Shown: positions 32,279 through 39,823 of the stretch, piece after piece
Layout of the letters: every line of letters begins with the position of its first letter
How positions within the stretch are numbered: the stretch's first letter is position 1
NCBI RefSeq assembly: GCF_002154605.1
Contig: NZ_MUNE01000042.1
Span: 1-47,999 of the forward strand
Direction of reading: 5' to 3'
DNA from: Streptomyces milbemycinicus
GTDB lineage: Bacteria; Actinomycetota; Actinomycetes; Streptomycetales; Streptomycetaceae
Length of the DNA: 47,999 nucleotides
Notes under the pieces: generated by a model
Told to the model about the DNA's origin: nothing
The model's database searches: none
The model's input: only the letters and a program-made list of their open reading frames with translations
Position numbers and translations under genes: made by a program

Positions 32279-32553
32279 TCAGGACCCGCCCGATTCGGGC
32301 CAATGCTGCACCCGGATGATGAAGACGGTGGTGAAGCGACGGTGCTCCTGGTACCAGACGATCAGTCGGCCCTCCGCGTGGTCGAGTAATCCCGACGCCC
32401 CGGATTCATGGACCGGTGGGTCACCGAGGTACTTGACGGAGCGGCGTCGGCCAGCCGCTGAGCAAGCCGCTCCACATCGTGCTTGATCTGGGGGTCGAGT
32501 CCGCCGACCACGTTTTCCGCGTCGGGCAGGTACTCCCAGGTCCAATCGCTCAC
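32279..32553 (-). pseudogene. RelE/ParE-like toxin gene broken by a 1-base deletion
   Basis: GTG 32553 overlaps the stop of the upstream gene (GTGA). Reading starts VSDWTWEYLPDAENVVGGLD, then PQIKHDVERLAQRLADA. Near 32440-32443 the frame is lost: adding one base there would give ADAASVKYLGDPP and rejoin the frame that continues LLDHAEGRLIVWYQEHRRF and ends IIRVQHWPESGGS at 32279. The reconstructed product of about 91 aa has the size and end of RelE-like mRNA-interferase toxins. As it stands the gene cannot make a full protein. A sequencing error is the alternative. The family call rests on pattern recognition only. Confidence 0.65.
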
Positions 32554-32912
32554 GCGGCGACCTCGCGGCGCGCGGCGTCCAATAGCTTTCCGATCTCGGC
32601 CGAGGCACGCCGGGCATCCTCGATGCTGGGCGCCTCGGCTACGGCCGCCTCCAATTCGTGGAGCCGCCGAGCCCGTTCCGGGTAGCGCCGCAGCGCCACG
32701 AATACCCCCCAGCGGTGCAGGAAGGTGTGCATGGGGACGGTGCTGTCGGTCTGCACCGCCTCCTGCCAGGCGCGGTGGAATTCCTCCTCGAACCGCACAG
32801 CCGCGCTGAGGTCCAGGGAGCGCACGGCGACGCGCAGCGCCTGTTCGGTCAGCGGCGGCATGGGGAACAGCGGCTCGTCGCGGTCGGAGTCCTCTATGGG
32901 ATGAGTGCTCAC
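32550..32912 (-). CDS. DUF6247-like protein, probable antitoxin-side partner
   Basis: A 120-aa soluble acidic protein (MPPLTEQALRVAVRSLDLSA, FEEEFHRAWQEAVQTDS, HTFLHRWGVFVALRRYPERA) that matches my memory of the DUF6247 family, often found in Streptomyces directly upstream of a small RelE-like gene. GTG 32912 has GGAGGAG eight bases upstream. Its last bases overlap the start of the broken toxin gene, as is usual in toxin-antitoxin pairs. It appears intact although its partner is not, which is the expected order of decay if it is an antitoxin. Confidence 0.7.
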   Translation of the reverse strand: MSTHPIEDSDRDEPLFPMPPLTEQALRVAVRSLDLSAAVRFEEEFHRAWQEAVQTDSTVPMHTFLHRWGVFVALRRYPERARRLHELEAAVAEAPSIEDARRASAEIGKLLDAARREVAA

Positions 32913-32974
32913 GGCGCTGTCTCCTCCGGTGTGCCGTAGGCCGTCCACGTGGGGTGATCGCTGCAGGCCAATGT

Positions 32975-33353
32975 TCATCCATTTTGCCCGATCGCCCGCG
33001 GCGGCGGGTTGAGCGTGAACCATACGGCTTTGCCGGTGACGCCCGCGTCCTTGTCGGTGTAGTCGTGCACGCCCCACGCGTCCGAGCAGTGCTCGACCAG
33101 AGCGAGTCCCCGGCCGTTCTCGTCGTCGCACCGGGCGCCCCACCGGCTGCGGCAGGCTGTCGCCGGAGTCCCACACGGTGACCCGGAAGTCGGGCGGCGC
33201 GGGTTCCCAGTCCATGCTGACGTACGCGTCGGTGGTGGTGTTGCGGTACGCGTTGGTCACCAGCTCGGATGCGAGGAGTTCTGCGCTGTCGACGATGCAG
33301 TCGAGGCGGGCCCCTTTGAGGACACAGCGGATGGTGGTCCGGACGACCCCCAC
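32975..33353 (-). pseudogene. HATPase (RsbW-like) gene with frameshift and lost N-terminus
   Basis: From GTG 33353 the protein reads VGVVRTTIRCVLKGARLDCI, then LLASELVTNAYRN (N-box) and FRVTVWDSGDSLPQPVG. At a run of four C (33138-33141) the frame is lost. Removing one base restores ARCDDENGRGLALVEHCSDA (G-box) and GKAVWFTLNPPP to a stop at 32975. The usual first 25-30 residues of such kinases are also missing, and upstream codons hit a stop without a start codon. The gene is therefore damaged twice. It belongs to the orphan anti-sigma-type kinases common in Streptomyces. Confidence 0.7.
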
Positions 33354-33361
33354 GGCGCGGG

Positions 33362-33456
33362 GTCCTGCCGCCTGTCGATGCCGAGGCCGCGCCCGAGGGC
33401 CGTACGGTGAAGGACTCCCTCGGGCTCATCCAGCACATCCTGTATCCCCTGCTCTA
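33362..33456 (+). pseudogene. Short 3' remnant of a gene upstream of DUF397
   Basis: A frame ending at TAG 33456 reads VLPPVDAEAAPEGRTVKDSL and closes with GLIQHILYPLL. It has normal high-GC codon use but no start. It sits where an XRE/Scr1-type regulator gene usually precedes DUF397, and it begins within about 10 bp of the point where the divergent kinase gene loses its N-terminus. I read this as a deletion scar that removed the starts of both genes. Family assignment is inference from position. Confidence 0.4.
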
Positions 33457-33468
33457 GGAGACGTCCGC

Positions 33469-33666
33469 ATGTCCACGCTTCAGTGGCGCAAGTCCAGCTT
33501 CAGCTCCGGGGACGGCCCCAATTGCGTGGAACTCGCCGCAGACCCCACGGGAACCCCCCACCTCCGTGAGAGCGACGACCCGGAGGTCGTCATAGCCGCG
33601 ACCCCGGCCGCGCTCCGCTCGTTCCTGCGGGCGGCGAAGGCTGGGGAGTTCGACCGGATGATCTAG
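33469..33666 (+). CDS. DUF397 protein
   Basis: A 65-aa protein with the complete DUF397 pattern: LQWRKSSFSSGDGPNCVELA at the N-terminus and a closing LRSFLRAAKAGEF. The ATG has TAGGAG eight bases upstream. Members are encoded next to XRE/Scr1-type regulators with which they are thought to act as a pair. Here the regulator gene is missing apart from a possible 3' remnant, so this copy is probably an orphan. Confidence 0.85.
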   Translation: MSTLQWRKSSFSSGDGPNCVELAADPTGTPHLRESDDPEVVIAATPAALRSFLRAAKAGEFDRMI

Positions 33667-33679
33667 TGCCCGAAGACGG

Positions 33680-33913
33680 TCACTTCACGACGCAGACCTT
33701 GTGGCCCTCAATCCAGACCTTGTAGGTCTTGCCGTTGTGGGTGATCGTCTTGGTCTTGGCCTTCATCTCCTTACAGTGTTTGCCCGTCATGTTGGGCGAA
33801 GGCGTGGGCGATGGGGTCGCGGAAGCGGTGCTCGTGGAGGTCACTGCCACTCCACTGGCCAGCAGGGCCGCCGCAGCACCGGTGGCCAAGGTGCGTACGA
33901 TCGAGTTCCGCAT
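33680..33913 (-). CDS. Tiny secreted lysine-rich protein
   Basis: A 77-aa protein with a Sec signal (RNSIVRTLATGAAAALLASG) and likely cleavage after an Ala-Ser-Ala site, then a short Ser/Pro/Thr linker and a mature part of about 35 residues that is rich in lysine and has two cysteines (GKHCKEMKAKTKTITHNGKT, GHKVCVVK) able to form one disulfide. ATG 33913 has GAAGG eight bases upstream; GTG 33922 is too close to that site. No family is recognised. The size, charge and disulfide would suit a secreted peptide or small binding protein. Confidence 0.65.
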   Translation of the reverse strand: MRNSIVRTLATGAAAALLASGVAVTSTSTASATPSPTPSPNMTGKHCKEMKAKTKTITHNGKTYKVWIEGHKVCVVK

Positions 33914-34034
33914 CACTGTCACCTTCTCAGATCGACTCTGAACTGCCTTTATTTCAATTCTTCGCTCGCTCTCGGCAAGGACGCACGTCGATCACGCGCG
34001 CGGCTGAGCGGCATTCGGCGTGGTCGGGTGCCGC

Positions 34035-34469
34035 TTTCGTCTCGCGCCTTCGGCGCAATGAAGGCGGGCTACGGGAAGCGGGGGGAGGGGCCGGGGCACG
34101 TCGCCGTCCGGCGGGCCGGTGGGAGTGTGGCGTCAGCCGACGGGGCGGCGCGTGAATGGCCAGCAGCGGGGGATGGCGTTCCGGTCCGGGGTCTCCCCTA
34201 CCCCCTTGCAAAAAACCGTTTGATGCAGAGCAAGTAACGGAGCAAGCAGTTTTTTTAGAGGGGGTGGGGGAGGCGCCTCGGGAGGTTGGAACTCATGGGG
34301 TGGAGCAGGGCATCCACGAGGCGGCGCGGCACCGGATGCGCTCACGCGGCGCTTCATCGGCCCCGGCGGGCGAGATCAGGGCACCGGCCCGCCGGACGGC
34401 GACGATGCCCCGGCCTCTCCCCGCGCTTCCCGTAGCCCGCCTTCTCTGCGCCAAAGGCGCGAGACGAAA
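34035..34469. repeat. Inverted-repeat cassette, ends about 93% identical
   Basis: The 87-bp left end (34035-34121) and 88-bp right end (34382-34469) are inverted copies differing at roughly six positions. Both contain TTTCGTCTCGCGCC, AAGGCGGGCTACGGGAAGCG and GTCGCCGTCCGGCGGGCCGG. The 260 bp between them carry no gene. The form is that of a non-autonomous miniature element or a pair of dispersed repeats; no target-site duplication is evident. Confidence 0.7.
34193..34272. repeat. Imperfect central hairpin with A6/T7 runs
   Basis: The 24-nt arm 34193-34216 pairs with 34249-34272 with four mismatches around a 32-nt loop that holds GAGCAAG twice at a 12-bp distance. Runs of A and T flank the loop on opposite sides, so it could terminate transcription from either direction, or be bound by a protein. 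Confidence 0.6.
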
Positions 34470-34544
34470 CCCGCGGCCGCCCGAGCCGAATGCCGTCCAG
34501 CGGCGTATGGGCCCCGCGGAGGCGCCCCGCGGAGGCGCCCCGCG

Positions 34545-35384
34545 TCATACATCGGCGGGCGGCGTACCAACCGTGCTCGTCGCCGCACCGATTCGGCGCC
34601 GCTCGGCCCGCATCCGCAGCAGTTCCGCCGTGGCCTGGTCGGCGGGCAGAAACGCCTCCAGGTGGAGTTCGGCGAGGGTGATGTCCGTCGCGGTGGCGAA
34701 GGAGGTCAGCGTGGTGATGAGGCGTAGCTCGCCGTCCGCCGACGCCAGCCGCATGGGGACGGAGAAGCCGAGGTGGTCGGGGCCGACGGGGGTCTGGGGG
34801 ACGTAGCCGGCCAGTTCCTCGGTGAACGCGTCGAGGCGGGGATCGGGGCTGCGCCGGGCCCGGGCGCGGAGGTTTTCGATGACGTGGCGGCCCCACTCGG
34901 GGAGGTTGCGGACGCGGCGGGCCATCCCGTCCGGGTGGAGCATGAGCCGGAGCATATTGACCGGGGGCGCGAGGAGTTCGGGGTCCGCCCCCTCCGTGAA
35001 GACCTCGACGGCGTCGTTGGCCGCCACCACGCGCCCGTACGGCGCGATGACGAGCGCCGGGTAGGGCAGATGGCCGTGCAGGATCTGCTCGAGGGCCGTA
35101 CGGACCGGCCGTAGCGCCGACTCGTCCAGGCCCGACTCGGCGAACACGGGAGCGTAACCGGCCTTGCCGAGCAGGTCGTTGCGCTCCCGTAGGGACAGGC
35201 GGAGCGATTCGGCGAGCCGGATGAGGATCGCGCGGCCCGGCTGGGAGCGGCCGCTTTCGATGAAGCTCAGGTGGCGTTGGGTGGTGTCGGCCAGCGCGGC
35301 CAGTTCGAGCTGGCTGAGCCGGCGCGCCCGGCGCCAGCGTCTCAGGTCGGCGCCGACGCCCGATTGCTCGACGGTGCTGTTCAC
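34545..35384 (-). CDS. XRE regulator with MmyB-like ligand-binding domain
   Basis: A 279-aa regulator. The N-terminal helix-turn-helix is LRRWRRARRLSQLELAALAD followed by TQRHLSFIESGRSQPGRAI. The remainder matches the MmyB-like (MLTR) domain: a PAS-like pocket (PYPALVIAPYGRVVAANDAV, PPVNMLRLMLHPDGMA) and a closing FLPADQATAELLRMRAERRR. Family members bind fatty-acid-like or other small ligands. GTG 35384 is the natural start. The gene is divergent from the dehydrogenase at 35505, its likely target, and an ATTCCC-GGGAAT dyad lies between them. Confidence 0.87.
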   Translation of the reverse strand: MNSTVEQSGVGADLRRWRRARRLSQLELAALADTTQRHLSFIESGRSQPGRAILIRLAESLRLSLRERNDLLGKAGYAPVFAESGLDESALRPVRTALEQILHGHLPYPALVIAPYGRVVAANDAVEVFTEGADPELLAPPVNMLRLMLHPDGMARRVRNLPEWGRHVIENLRARARRSPDPRLDAFTEELAGYVPQTPVGPDHLGFSVPMRLASADGELRLITTLTSFATATDITLAELHLEAFLPADQATAELLRMRAERRRIGAATSTVGTPPADV

Positions 35385-35420
35385 CCTCGTAGTTGTATCC
35401 GGAGGCCGCGGCAGGCCGCG

Positions 35421-35436
35421 ATTCCCTCCAGGGAAT
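35421..35436. promoter_or_regulatory. Palindrome between divergent XRE and dehydrogenase genes
   Basis: ATTCCC-TCCA-GGGAAT is a perfect 6-4-6 inverted repeat in the 120-bp divergent spacer. It is a plausible operator for the XRE regulator on both its own and the dehydrogenase promoter. Confidence 0.45.
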
Positions 35437-35504
35437 TGCCGCATCGCGGGCTGCCTCGCAGGATCGCTCGGCACAACCACTGAGCGACTGCGAAGGGCCG
35501 TTTG

Positions 35505-36518
35505 ATGAAGAGCTACCGCCTTGTTCCGGGCCATGGCCTCGCCGGGCTGACCGTCCAGGACCGGGACGAGCCCGAGCCGGGGCGTGGACAGGTCGTGGTC
35601 AGGATGCGCGCGAACTCGATCGGCTTCCGCGATCTGATGGTGCTGGCCGACAACTATCCGCTGCCGATCACGCCCGGCGTGGTGCCCGGCTGCGAGGGGG
35701 TCGGCGAGGTCGTGGCCATTGGGCAGGACGTGGGGCGGGTGAAGGCGGGCGACCGGGTGGCCGCCGCCGTCTTTCCCCGCTGGCACGACGGCCCGTTCCG
35801 GCGCGACAACGCCGCACAGCTCGGCACCATGATCGACGGTGTGCTGACCGAGTACGCGGTGCTGAGCGAGGACGGCGTCGTGCACATCCCGGAACATCTG
35901 TCGTACGAGGAGGCCGCGACGCTGCCGCTGGCGGCGGTGACCGCCTGGAACGCCCTGACCGCCGGCGGCGCGCCGCGCCCCGGCTCGACCGTGCTGACCC
36001 TCGGCTCGGGAGCCGTCTCGCTGTTCACCTTGCGGTTTGCGAAGCTGGCCGGAGCCCGGGTGATCGTGACCACGTCCAGCGCTGCCAAGGCCGAGCGGCT
36101 GAGGGCGCTCGGGGCCGATGAGGTGATCAACTACCGGGAGAGCCCGCAGTGGTGGCAGGACGTACGCGCTCTGACCGATGACCTCGGCGCCGAGCGGGTC
36201 GTCGATCCGTCGGGCCCACTGGAGCAGTCGCTGAAGTCCGTCGCGGTCAGCGGCGAGGTGGCGCTCGTCGGCCGATGGCTGTCCGGGGCCGAGGGGGCCA
36301 TGCCCCTCGACCCCGCGGTCCTGTTCGGCGCGGGCGCGGTGCTGCGGCGGGTCGCCACGGGGAGCCGGGCCCATTTCACCGAGCTGAACCGGGCGGTCGC
36401 GGCGCATCGGGTGCGTCCGGTGATCGACCGGGTGTTCCCGTTCGACGAGGTGCCGGATGCCTTCCGGTACGTCCAGCCGGGCGGCGGCTTCGGGAAGGTC
36501 GTCATCAGCCACGACTGA
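35505..36518 (+). CDS. NAD(P)-dependent zinc-type alcohol dehydrogenase (MDR family)
   Basis: A 337-aa medium-chain dehydrogenase. The GroES-like part (GRGQVVVRMRANSIGFRDLM, PGVVPGCEGVGEVVAIGQ) is followed by a nucleotide-binding fold (VLTLGSGAVSLFTLRFAKLA, ADEVINYRES). The usual catalytic and structural zinc cysteines are largely absent, so it is closer to the quinone-reductase-like, zinc-independent members. ATG 35505 has GAAGGG seven bases upstream. It is divergent from the XRE regulator and is probably switched by it. Substrate unknown. Confidence 0.87.
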   Translation: MKSYRLVPGHGLAGLTVQDRDEPEPGRGQVVVRMRANSIGFRDLMVLADNYPLPITPGVVPGCEGVGEVVAIGQDVGRVKAGDRVAAAVFPRWHDGPFRRDNAAQLGTMIDGVLTEYAVLSEDGVVHIPEHLSYEEAATLPLAAVTAWNALTAGGAPRPGSTVLTLGSGAVSLFTLRFAKLAGARVIVTTSSAAKAERLRALGADEVINYRESPQWWQDVRALTDDLGAERVVDPSGPLEQSLKSVAVSGEVALVGRWLSGAEGAMPLDPAVLFGAGAVLRRVATGSRAHFTELNRAVAAHRVRPVIDRVFPFDEVPDAFRYVQPGGGFGKVVISHD

Positions 36519-36538
36519 GCCCGGCGGACGGAGGCGAG

Positions 36539-37036
36539 TCACCCTTCGAGGGCAGAGGTTGCGGGGAAGAAGTCGGCGCCTTGGACATACGCCATCGCCT
36601 CGGTCCACTTCGGGTCGCCGAGGCGGCGTTCCATCTCCTGCGGGGTGACGTCCTCCACCCGCGTCTGCAGCCACCACAGATTGCCCAGGGGGTCGCGTAC
36701 GCGCCCGACCCGGTCGCCGAAGAAGAGGTGGGCCACCTCGGTCACGGACGTGCCGCCGGCCGCGACGGCCCTGCGGTGCGTGGCGTCGGCGTCCTCGACG
36801 TAGAGGCGCAGGAAGGCGGGCGTCGGCGGCCAGCCGGGCGGCGCGTCGAACGGCATGACGATCGAGTCGCCGATCCGTACCTCCGCGTGTCCGATCCGCC
36901 CGTCCTCACCGACGACCCGGGCGATCTCCTCGGCATCGAACGCCGCTTTCAGGTAGCCGATGAGCCCGGCCGTGTCGCGCGAGATGATCCACGGCGTGAC
37001 GGTGCGGTAGCCGTCCGGGATCGGCTTTACGGTCAT
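36539..37036 (-). CDS. VOC-family protein, PhnB/glyoxalase-like
   Basis: A 165-aa protein of the vicinal-oxygen-chelate superfamily with two beta-alpha-beta-beta-beta modules (TVTPWIISRDTAGLIGYLKA, HAEVRIGDSIVMPFDA, AFLRLYVEDADATHRRAVAA, FGDRVGRVRDPLGNLWWLQT). The C-terminal part matches PhnB-like members, which may be enzymes or resistance proteins. It converges with the dehydrogenase gene 20 bp away. A palindrome at 37082-37108 lies just upstream of its start. Function is not predictable. Confidence 0.87.
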   Translation of the reverse strand: MTVKPIPDGYRTVTPWIISRDTAGLIGYLKAAFDAEEIARVVGEDGRIGHAEVRIGDSIVMPFDAPPGWPPTPAFLRLYVEDADATHRRAVAAGGTSVTEVAHLFFGDRVGRVRDPLGNLWWLQTRVEDVTPQEMERRLGDPKWTEAMAYVQGADFFPATSALEG

Positions 37037-37081
37037 GTGCTTTCCTCCTGAGTTCCTGGTGCTCCTCCCGACGCTAGATGG

Positions 37082-37108
37082 CTTCTAGGTCAGATCCTGG
37101 CCTAGAAG
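37082..37108. promoter_or_regulatory. 27-bp imperfect palindrome upstream of the VOC gene
   Basis: CTTCTAGG (37082-37089) and CCTAGAAG (37101-37108) form a perfect 8-bp inverted repeat with an 11-bp spacer, 46 bp upstream of the VOC start and 124 bp before operon 2. It looks like an operator for a dimeric regulator (TetR, MarR or ArsR type) that is not encoded nearby. Confidence 0.5.
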
Positions 37109-37231
37109 GACAACTGAGGTGAACTGCGGCTCGCACACGGATGGCTGTCGTGCGGATGCGGAACGTCATCTCATGGGATGTCATATGGGCCTAAGCCGGA
37201 ACTCGGACCCGCTGGCCCTCGGGAGGCACCC

Positions 37232-38896
37232 ATGCGCATCGCCGCGCGCGCTCGGTGCCTTCGGCGTGGATCGCGGGCCGTCTGCGTGCCGGTGGGCCCC
37301 GCCCTGCCGGTTCTCGGCCTGCTGGTGCTCGCCCTGGCCGCGACCGGCTGCGGCGGCGGTGACGCACCCAAGGGCGTCGTACGGTCCTCCTGGGGCGATC
37401 CGCCGAACCCGCTGGAGCCGGCCAATATCAATGACGTCCAGGGCGGCAAGGTCCTGGACATGATCTTCCGGGGGCTCAAGCGGTACGACCCCGCGACCGG
37501 CGAGGCCAGGAACGCCCTCGCCGACCGGATCCAGTCGGCCGACCAGCGGACCTTCACCGTCACCATCAAGGACGGCTGGCGGTTCGGCAACGGCGAGAAG
37601 GTCACCGCCAAGTCCTTCGTGGATGCCTGGAACTACGGGGCGCTGCTCGACAACAAGCAGCGCAACGCCTACTTCTTCGAGTACATCCAGGGCTACGACA
37701 AGGTTCACCCGGCCACCGGCCGCCCCACCGCGAAGACGCTGTCCGGACTGCGGGTCAAGGACGAGCGGACCTTCACGGTCAAGCTCACGCAGAAATTCTC
37801 CAGCTGGCCCAAGACGCTCGGCTACAACGCCTACGCGCCGCTGCCCCGCGCCTTCTTCGACGACCACGCCGCCTGGCTGCGCAAACCCGTCGGCAACGGC
37901 CCGTACGAGGTGGTCTCGTACGCCAAGGGCTCGGTCATGAAGCTACGGGCCCGCGATGGTTACCCGGGCCCTGACAAGCCCCGCAACAAGGGCGTCGAGC
38001 TGCGCGTCTACACCGACAGCAACACCGCCTACACCGATCTGCAGGCGGGCAACCTCGACCTGGTGGACGATGTGCCGGCCGCCCAGCTGAAGTTCGTCCG
38101 CTCCGACCTCGGGAACCGGTACATCAACCAGCCCGCGGGCATCATCCAGACCCTCACCTTCCCGATGTACGACCGCCGCTGGCGCGGGCCCGGCTCGGCC
38201 AAGCTGCGGCGCGGCATCTCCATGGCGATCAACCGCCCGCAGATCACCGACCGGATCTTCCACGGCACCCGGACCCCGGCCACCGACTGGACCTCCCCGG
38301 TGCTGCGCCACCAGGGCGGCTACCGGCCGGGCCTGTGCGGTGACGCCTGCTCCTTCGACCCGGTACGGGCCAGGGCGCTGATCAAGGCGGGCGGCGGGCT
38401 GCCCGGCGGCCGGATGACCATCACGTACAACGCCGACACCGGCTCCCACAAGGACTGGGTCGACGCGGTCTGCAACAGCGTCAACAACGTGCTGCGCAGC
38501 GACCGGGCCTGCGTCGGCAGACCGGTGGGCACCTTCGCCGACTACCGCAACAAAATGACCGACAAGCGGATGGCCGGGCCGTTCCGGGCCGGCTGGCAGA
38601 TGGACTATCCGCTGATCCAGAACTTCCTGCAGCCGCTGTACTACACCGACGCCTCCTCCAACGACGGCCACTGGAGCGACACCGCCTTCGACCGGCTCGT
38701 CGACCGGGCCAACGGCGAGTCCGGCGACGGAGCGGCCATCGCCGCCTTCCAGGACGCCGAGAAGATCCTCGCCACGCAGATGCCCGCCATCCCGCTGTGG
38801 TACCAGAACGGCAGCGCGGGCTACTCGTCGCGGCTCGCCGGTGTGGCCCTCAACCAGTTCAGCGTTCCGGTCTACGACCGGATCAAGGTCGGCTGA
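37232..38896 (+). CDS. Peptide ABC transporter substrate-binding lipoprotein (operon 2)
   Basis: A 554-aa SBP family 5 lipoprotein with lipobox ending at Cys40 (LVLALAATGCGGG) after an unusually long, arginine-rich signal. It parallels the operon 1 protein throughout (GWRFGNGEKVTAKSFVDAWN, YIQGYDKVHPATGRPTAKTL, GAGNGPY-like PVGNGPYEVVSY). It should bind a related but different peptide. ATG 37232 has GGGAGG five bases upstream; the frame remains open to 37178, but without support. Only 3 bp separate it from the permease, and there is no intervening hairpin as in operon 1. Confidence 0.9.
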   Translation: MRIAARARCLRRGSRAVCVPVGPALPVLGLLVLALAATGCGGGDAPKGVVRSSWGDPPNPLEPANINDVQGGKVLDMIFRGLKRYDPATGEARNALADRIQSADQRTFTVTIKDGWRFGNGEKVTAKSFVDAWNYGALLDNKQRNAYFFEYIQGYDKVHPATGRPTAKTLSGLRVKDERTFTVKLTQKFSSWPKTLGYNAYAPLPRAFFDDHAAWLRKPVGNGPYEVVSYAKGSVMKLRARDGYPGPDKPRNKGVELRVYTDSNTAYTDLQAGNLDLVDDVPAAQLKFVRSDLGNRYINQPAGIIQTLTFPMYDRRWRGPGSAKLRRGISMAINRPQITDRIFHGTRTPATDWTSPVLRHQGGYRPGLCGDACSFDPVRARALIKAGGGLPGGRMTITYNADTGSHKDWVDAVCNSVNNVLRSDRACVGRPVGTFADYRNKMTDKRMAGPFRAGWQMDYPLIQNFLQPLYYTDASSNDGHWSDTAFDRLVDRANGESGDGAAIAAFQDAEKILATQMPAIPLWYQNGSAGYSSRLAGVALNQFSVPVYDRIKVG

Positions 38897-38899
38897 GCC

Positions 38900-39823
38900 A
38901 TGGGCCGTCATGCGCTCCGGCGGCTGCTCCAGATGATCCCCGTGTTCCTGGGCACCACCTTCCTGATCTTCTTCATGGTGTACGCGCTGGGCGACCCCGT
39001 GGCCGCGCTCTTCGGCGACCGGGCCCCCGACCCGGCCACCGCCGCCCGCATCCGCAAGGACCTCTACCTCGACGAGCCGCTGTGGCGGCAGTACGCGCAC
39101 TATATGGGGCAGGTCTTCAGCGGCCACTTCGGCACCGCCTTCGACGGCCGGCCCGTCACCGACCTGATGGCGGACGCCTTCCCCGTCACCCTCCGGCTCA
39201 CCCTTGTCGCCGTGCTCTTCGAGGTGGCCCTCGGGCTCACCCTCGGCGTCGCGACCGGGCTGCGGCGCGGGCGTGGCCTGGACACCTCGGTGCTGCTGCT
39301 GACCCTGGTCGTGGTCTCCGTCCCGACCTTCGTGAGCGGCTCGGTGCTGCAGTACGTGATCGGGGTGAAGTGGGGCTGGACCACGCCCTCCGTCGCGCCG
39401 GACGCGCCGCTGGGCCAGCTGGTGCTGCCGGGCGTCGTGCTGGGCCTGGTCTCCCTCGCGTACACCACCCGGCTCACCCGCACCTCCATCGTCGAGAACG
39501 CCCGCGCCGACTATGTGCGCACCGCCGTCGCCAAGGGGCTGCCGCGCCGCCGGGTGATCGTCCGCCATCTGCTGCGGAACTCCCTGATCCCCGTGGTGAC
39601 CTTCCTCGGCACCGATATCGGCGCGCTCATGGGCGGCGCCATCGTCACCGAGCGGATCTTCAACATCCACGGCGTGGGATACCAGCTCTACCAGGGCATC
39701 CTGCGCCAGAACTCCCCGACGGTCGTCGGCTTCGTGACCATCCTCGTGATCGTCTTCCTGCTGGCGAACCTGCTTGTCGACCTCCTCTACGCCGTGCTCG
39801 ACCCGAGGATCCGGTATGCCTGA
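38900..39823 (+). CDS. Peptide ABC transporter permease, DppB type (operon 2)
   Basis: A 307-aa membrane protein, paralogue of the operon 1 DppB-type subunit: start GRHALRRLLQMIPVFLGTTF, coupling loop LTRTSIVENARADYVRTAVA and end LLVDLLYAVLDPRIRYA. The ATG lies directly after the binding-protein stop, and the gene's own stop overlaps the next start by 8 bp, exactly as in operon 1. It forms one half of the channel. Confidence 0.93.
   Translation: MGRHALRRLLQMIPVFLGTTFLIFFMVYALGDPVAALFGDRAPDPATAARIRKDLYLDEPLWRQYAHYMGQVFSGHFGTAFDGRPVTDLMADAFPVTLRLTLVAVLFEVALGLTLGVATGLRRGRGLDTSVLLLTLVVVSVPTFVSGSVLQYVIGVKWGWTTPSVAPDAPLGQLVLPGVVLGLVSLAYTTRLTRTSIVENARADYVRTAVAKGLPRRRVIVRHLLRNSLIPVVTFLGTDIGALMGGAIVTERIFNIHGVGYQLYQGILRQNSPTVVGFVTILVIVFLLANLLVDLLYAVLDPRIRYA

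Larger units (their letters stand above)
33914..34544. other. 631-bp region occupied mainly by an inverted-repeat cassette
   Basis: No credible gene is seen. Most of the space is an element bounded by two inverted copies of an approximately 87-bp sequence (34035-34121, 34382-34469) around a central imperfect hairpin with A- and T-runs (34193-34272). The AT-rich centre stands out from the surrounding GC. Confidence 0.6.

Noticed and set aside
34156..34806. Open frames inside the inverted-repeat cassette as a real protein
   Set aside because: They read through the hairpin and both repeat ends and into the antisense of the XRE gene; composition is Arg/Ala/Pro-rich with no motif.
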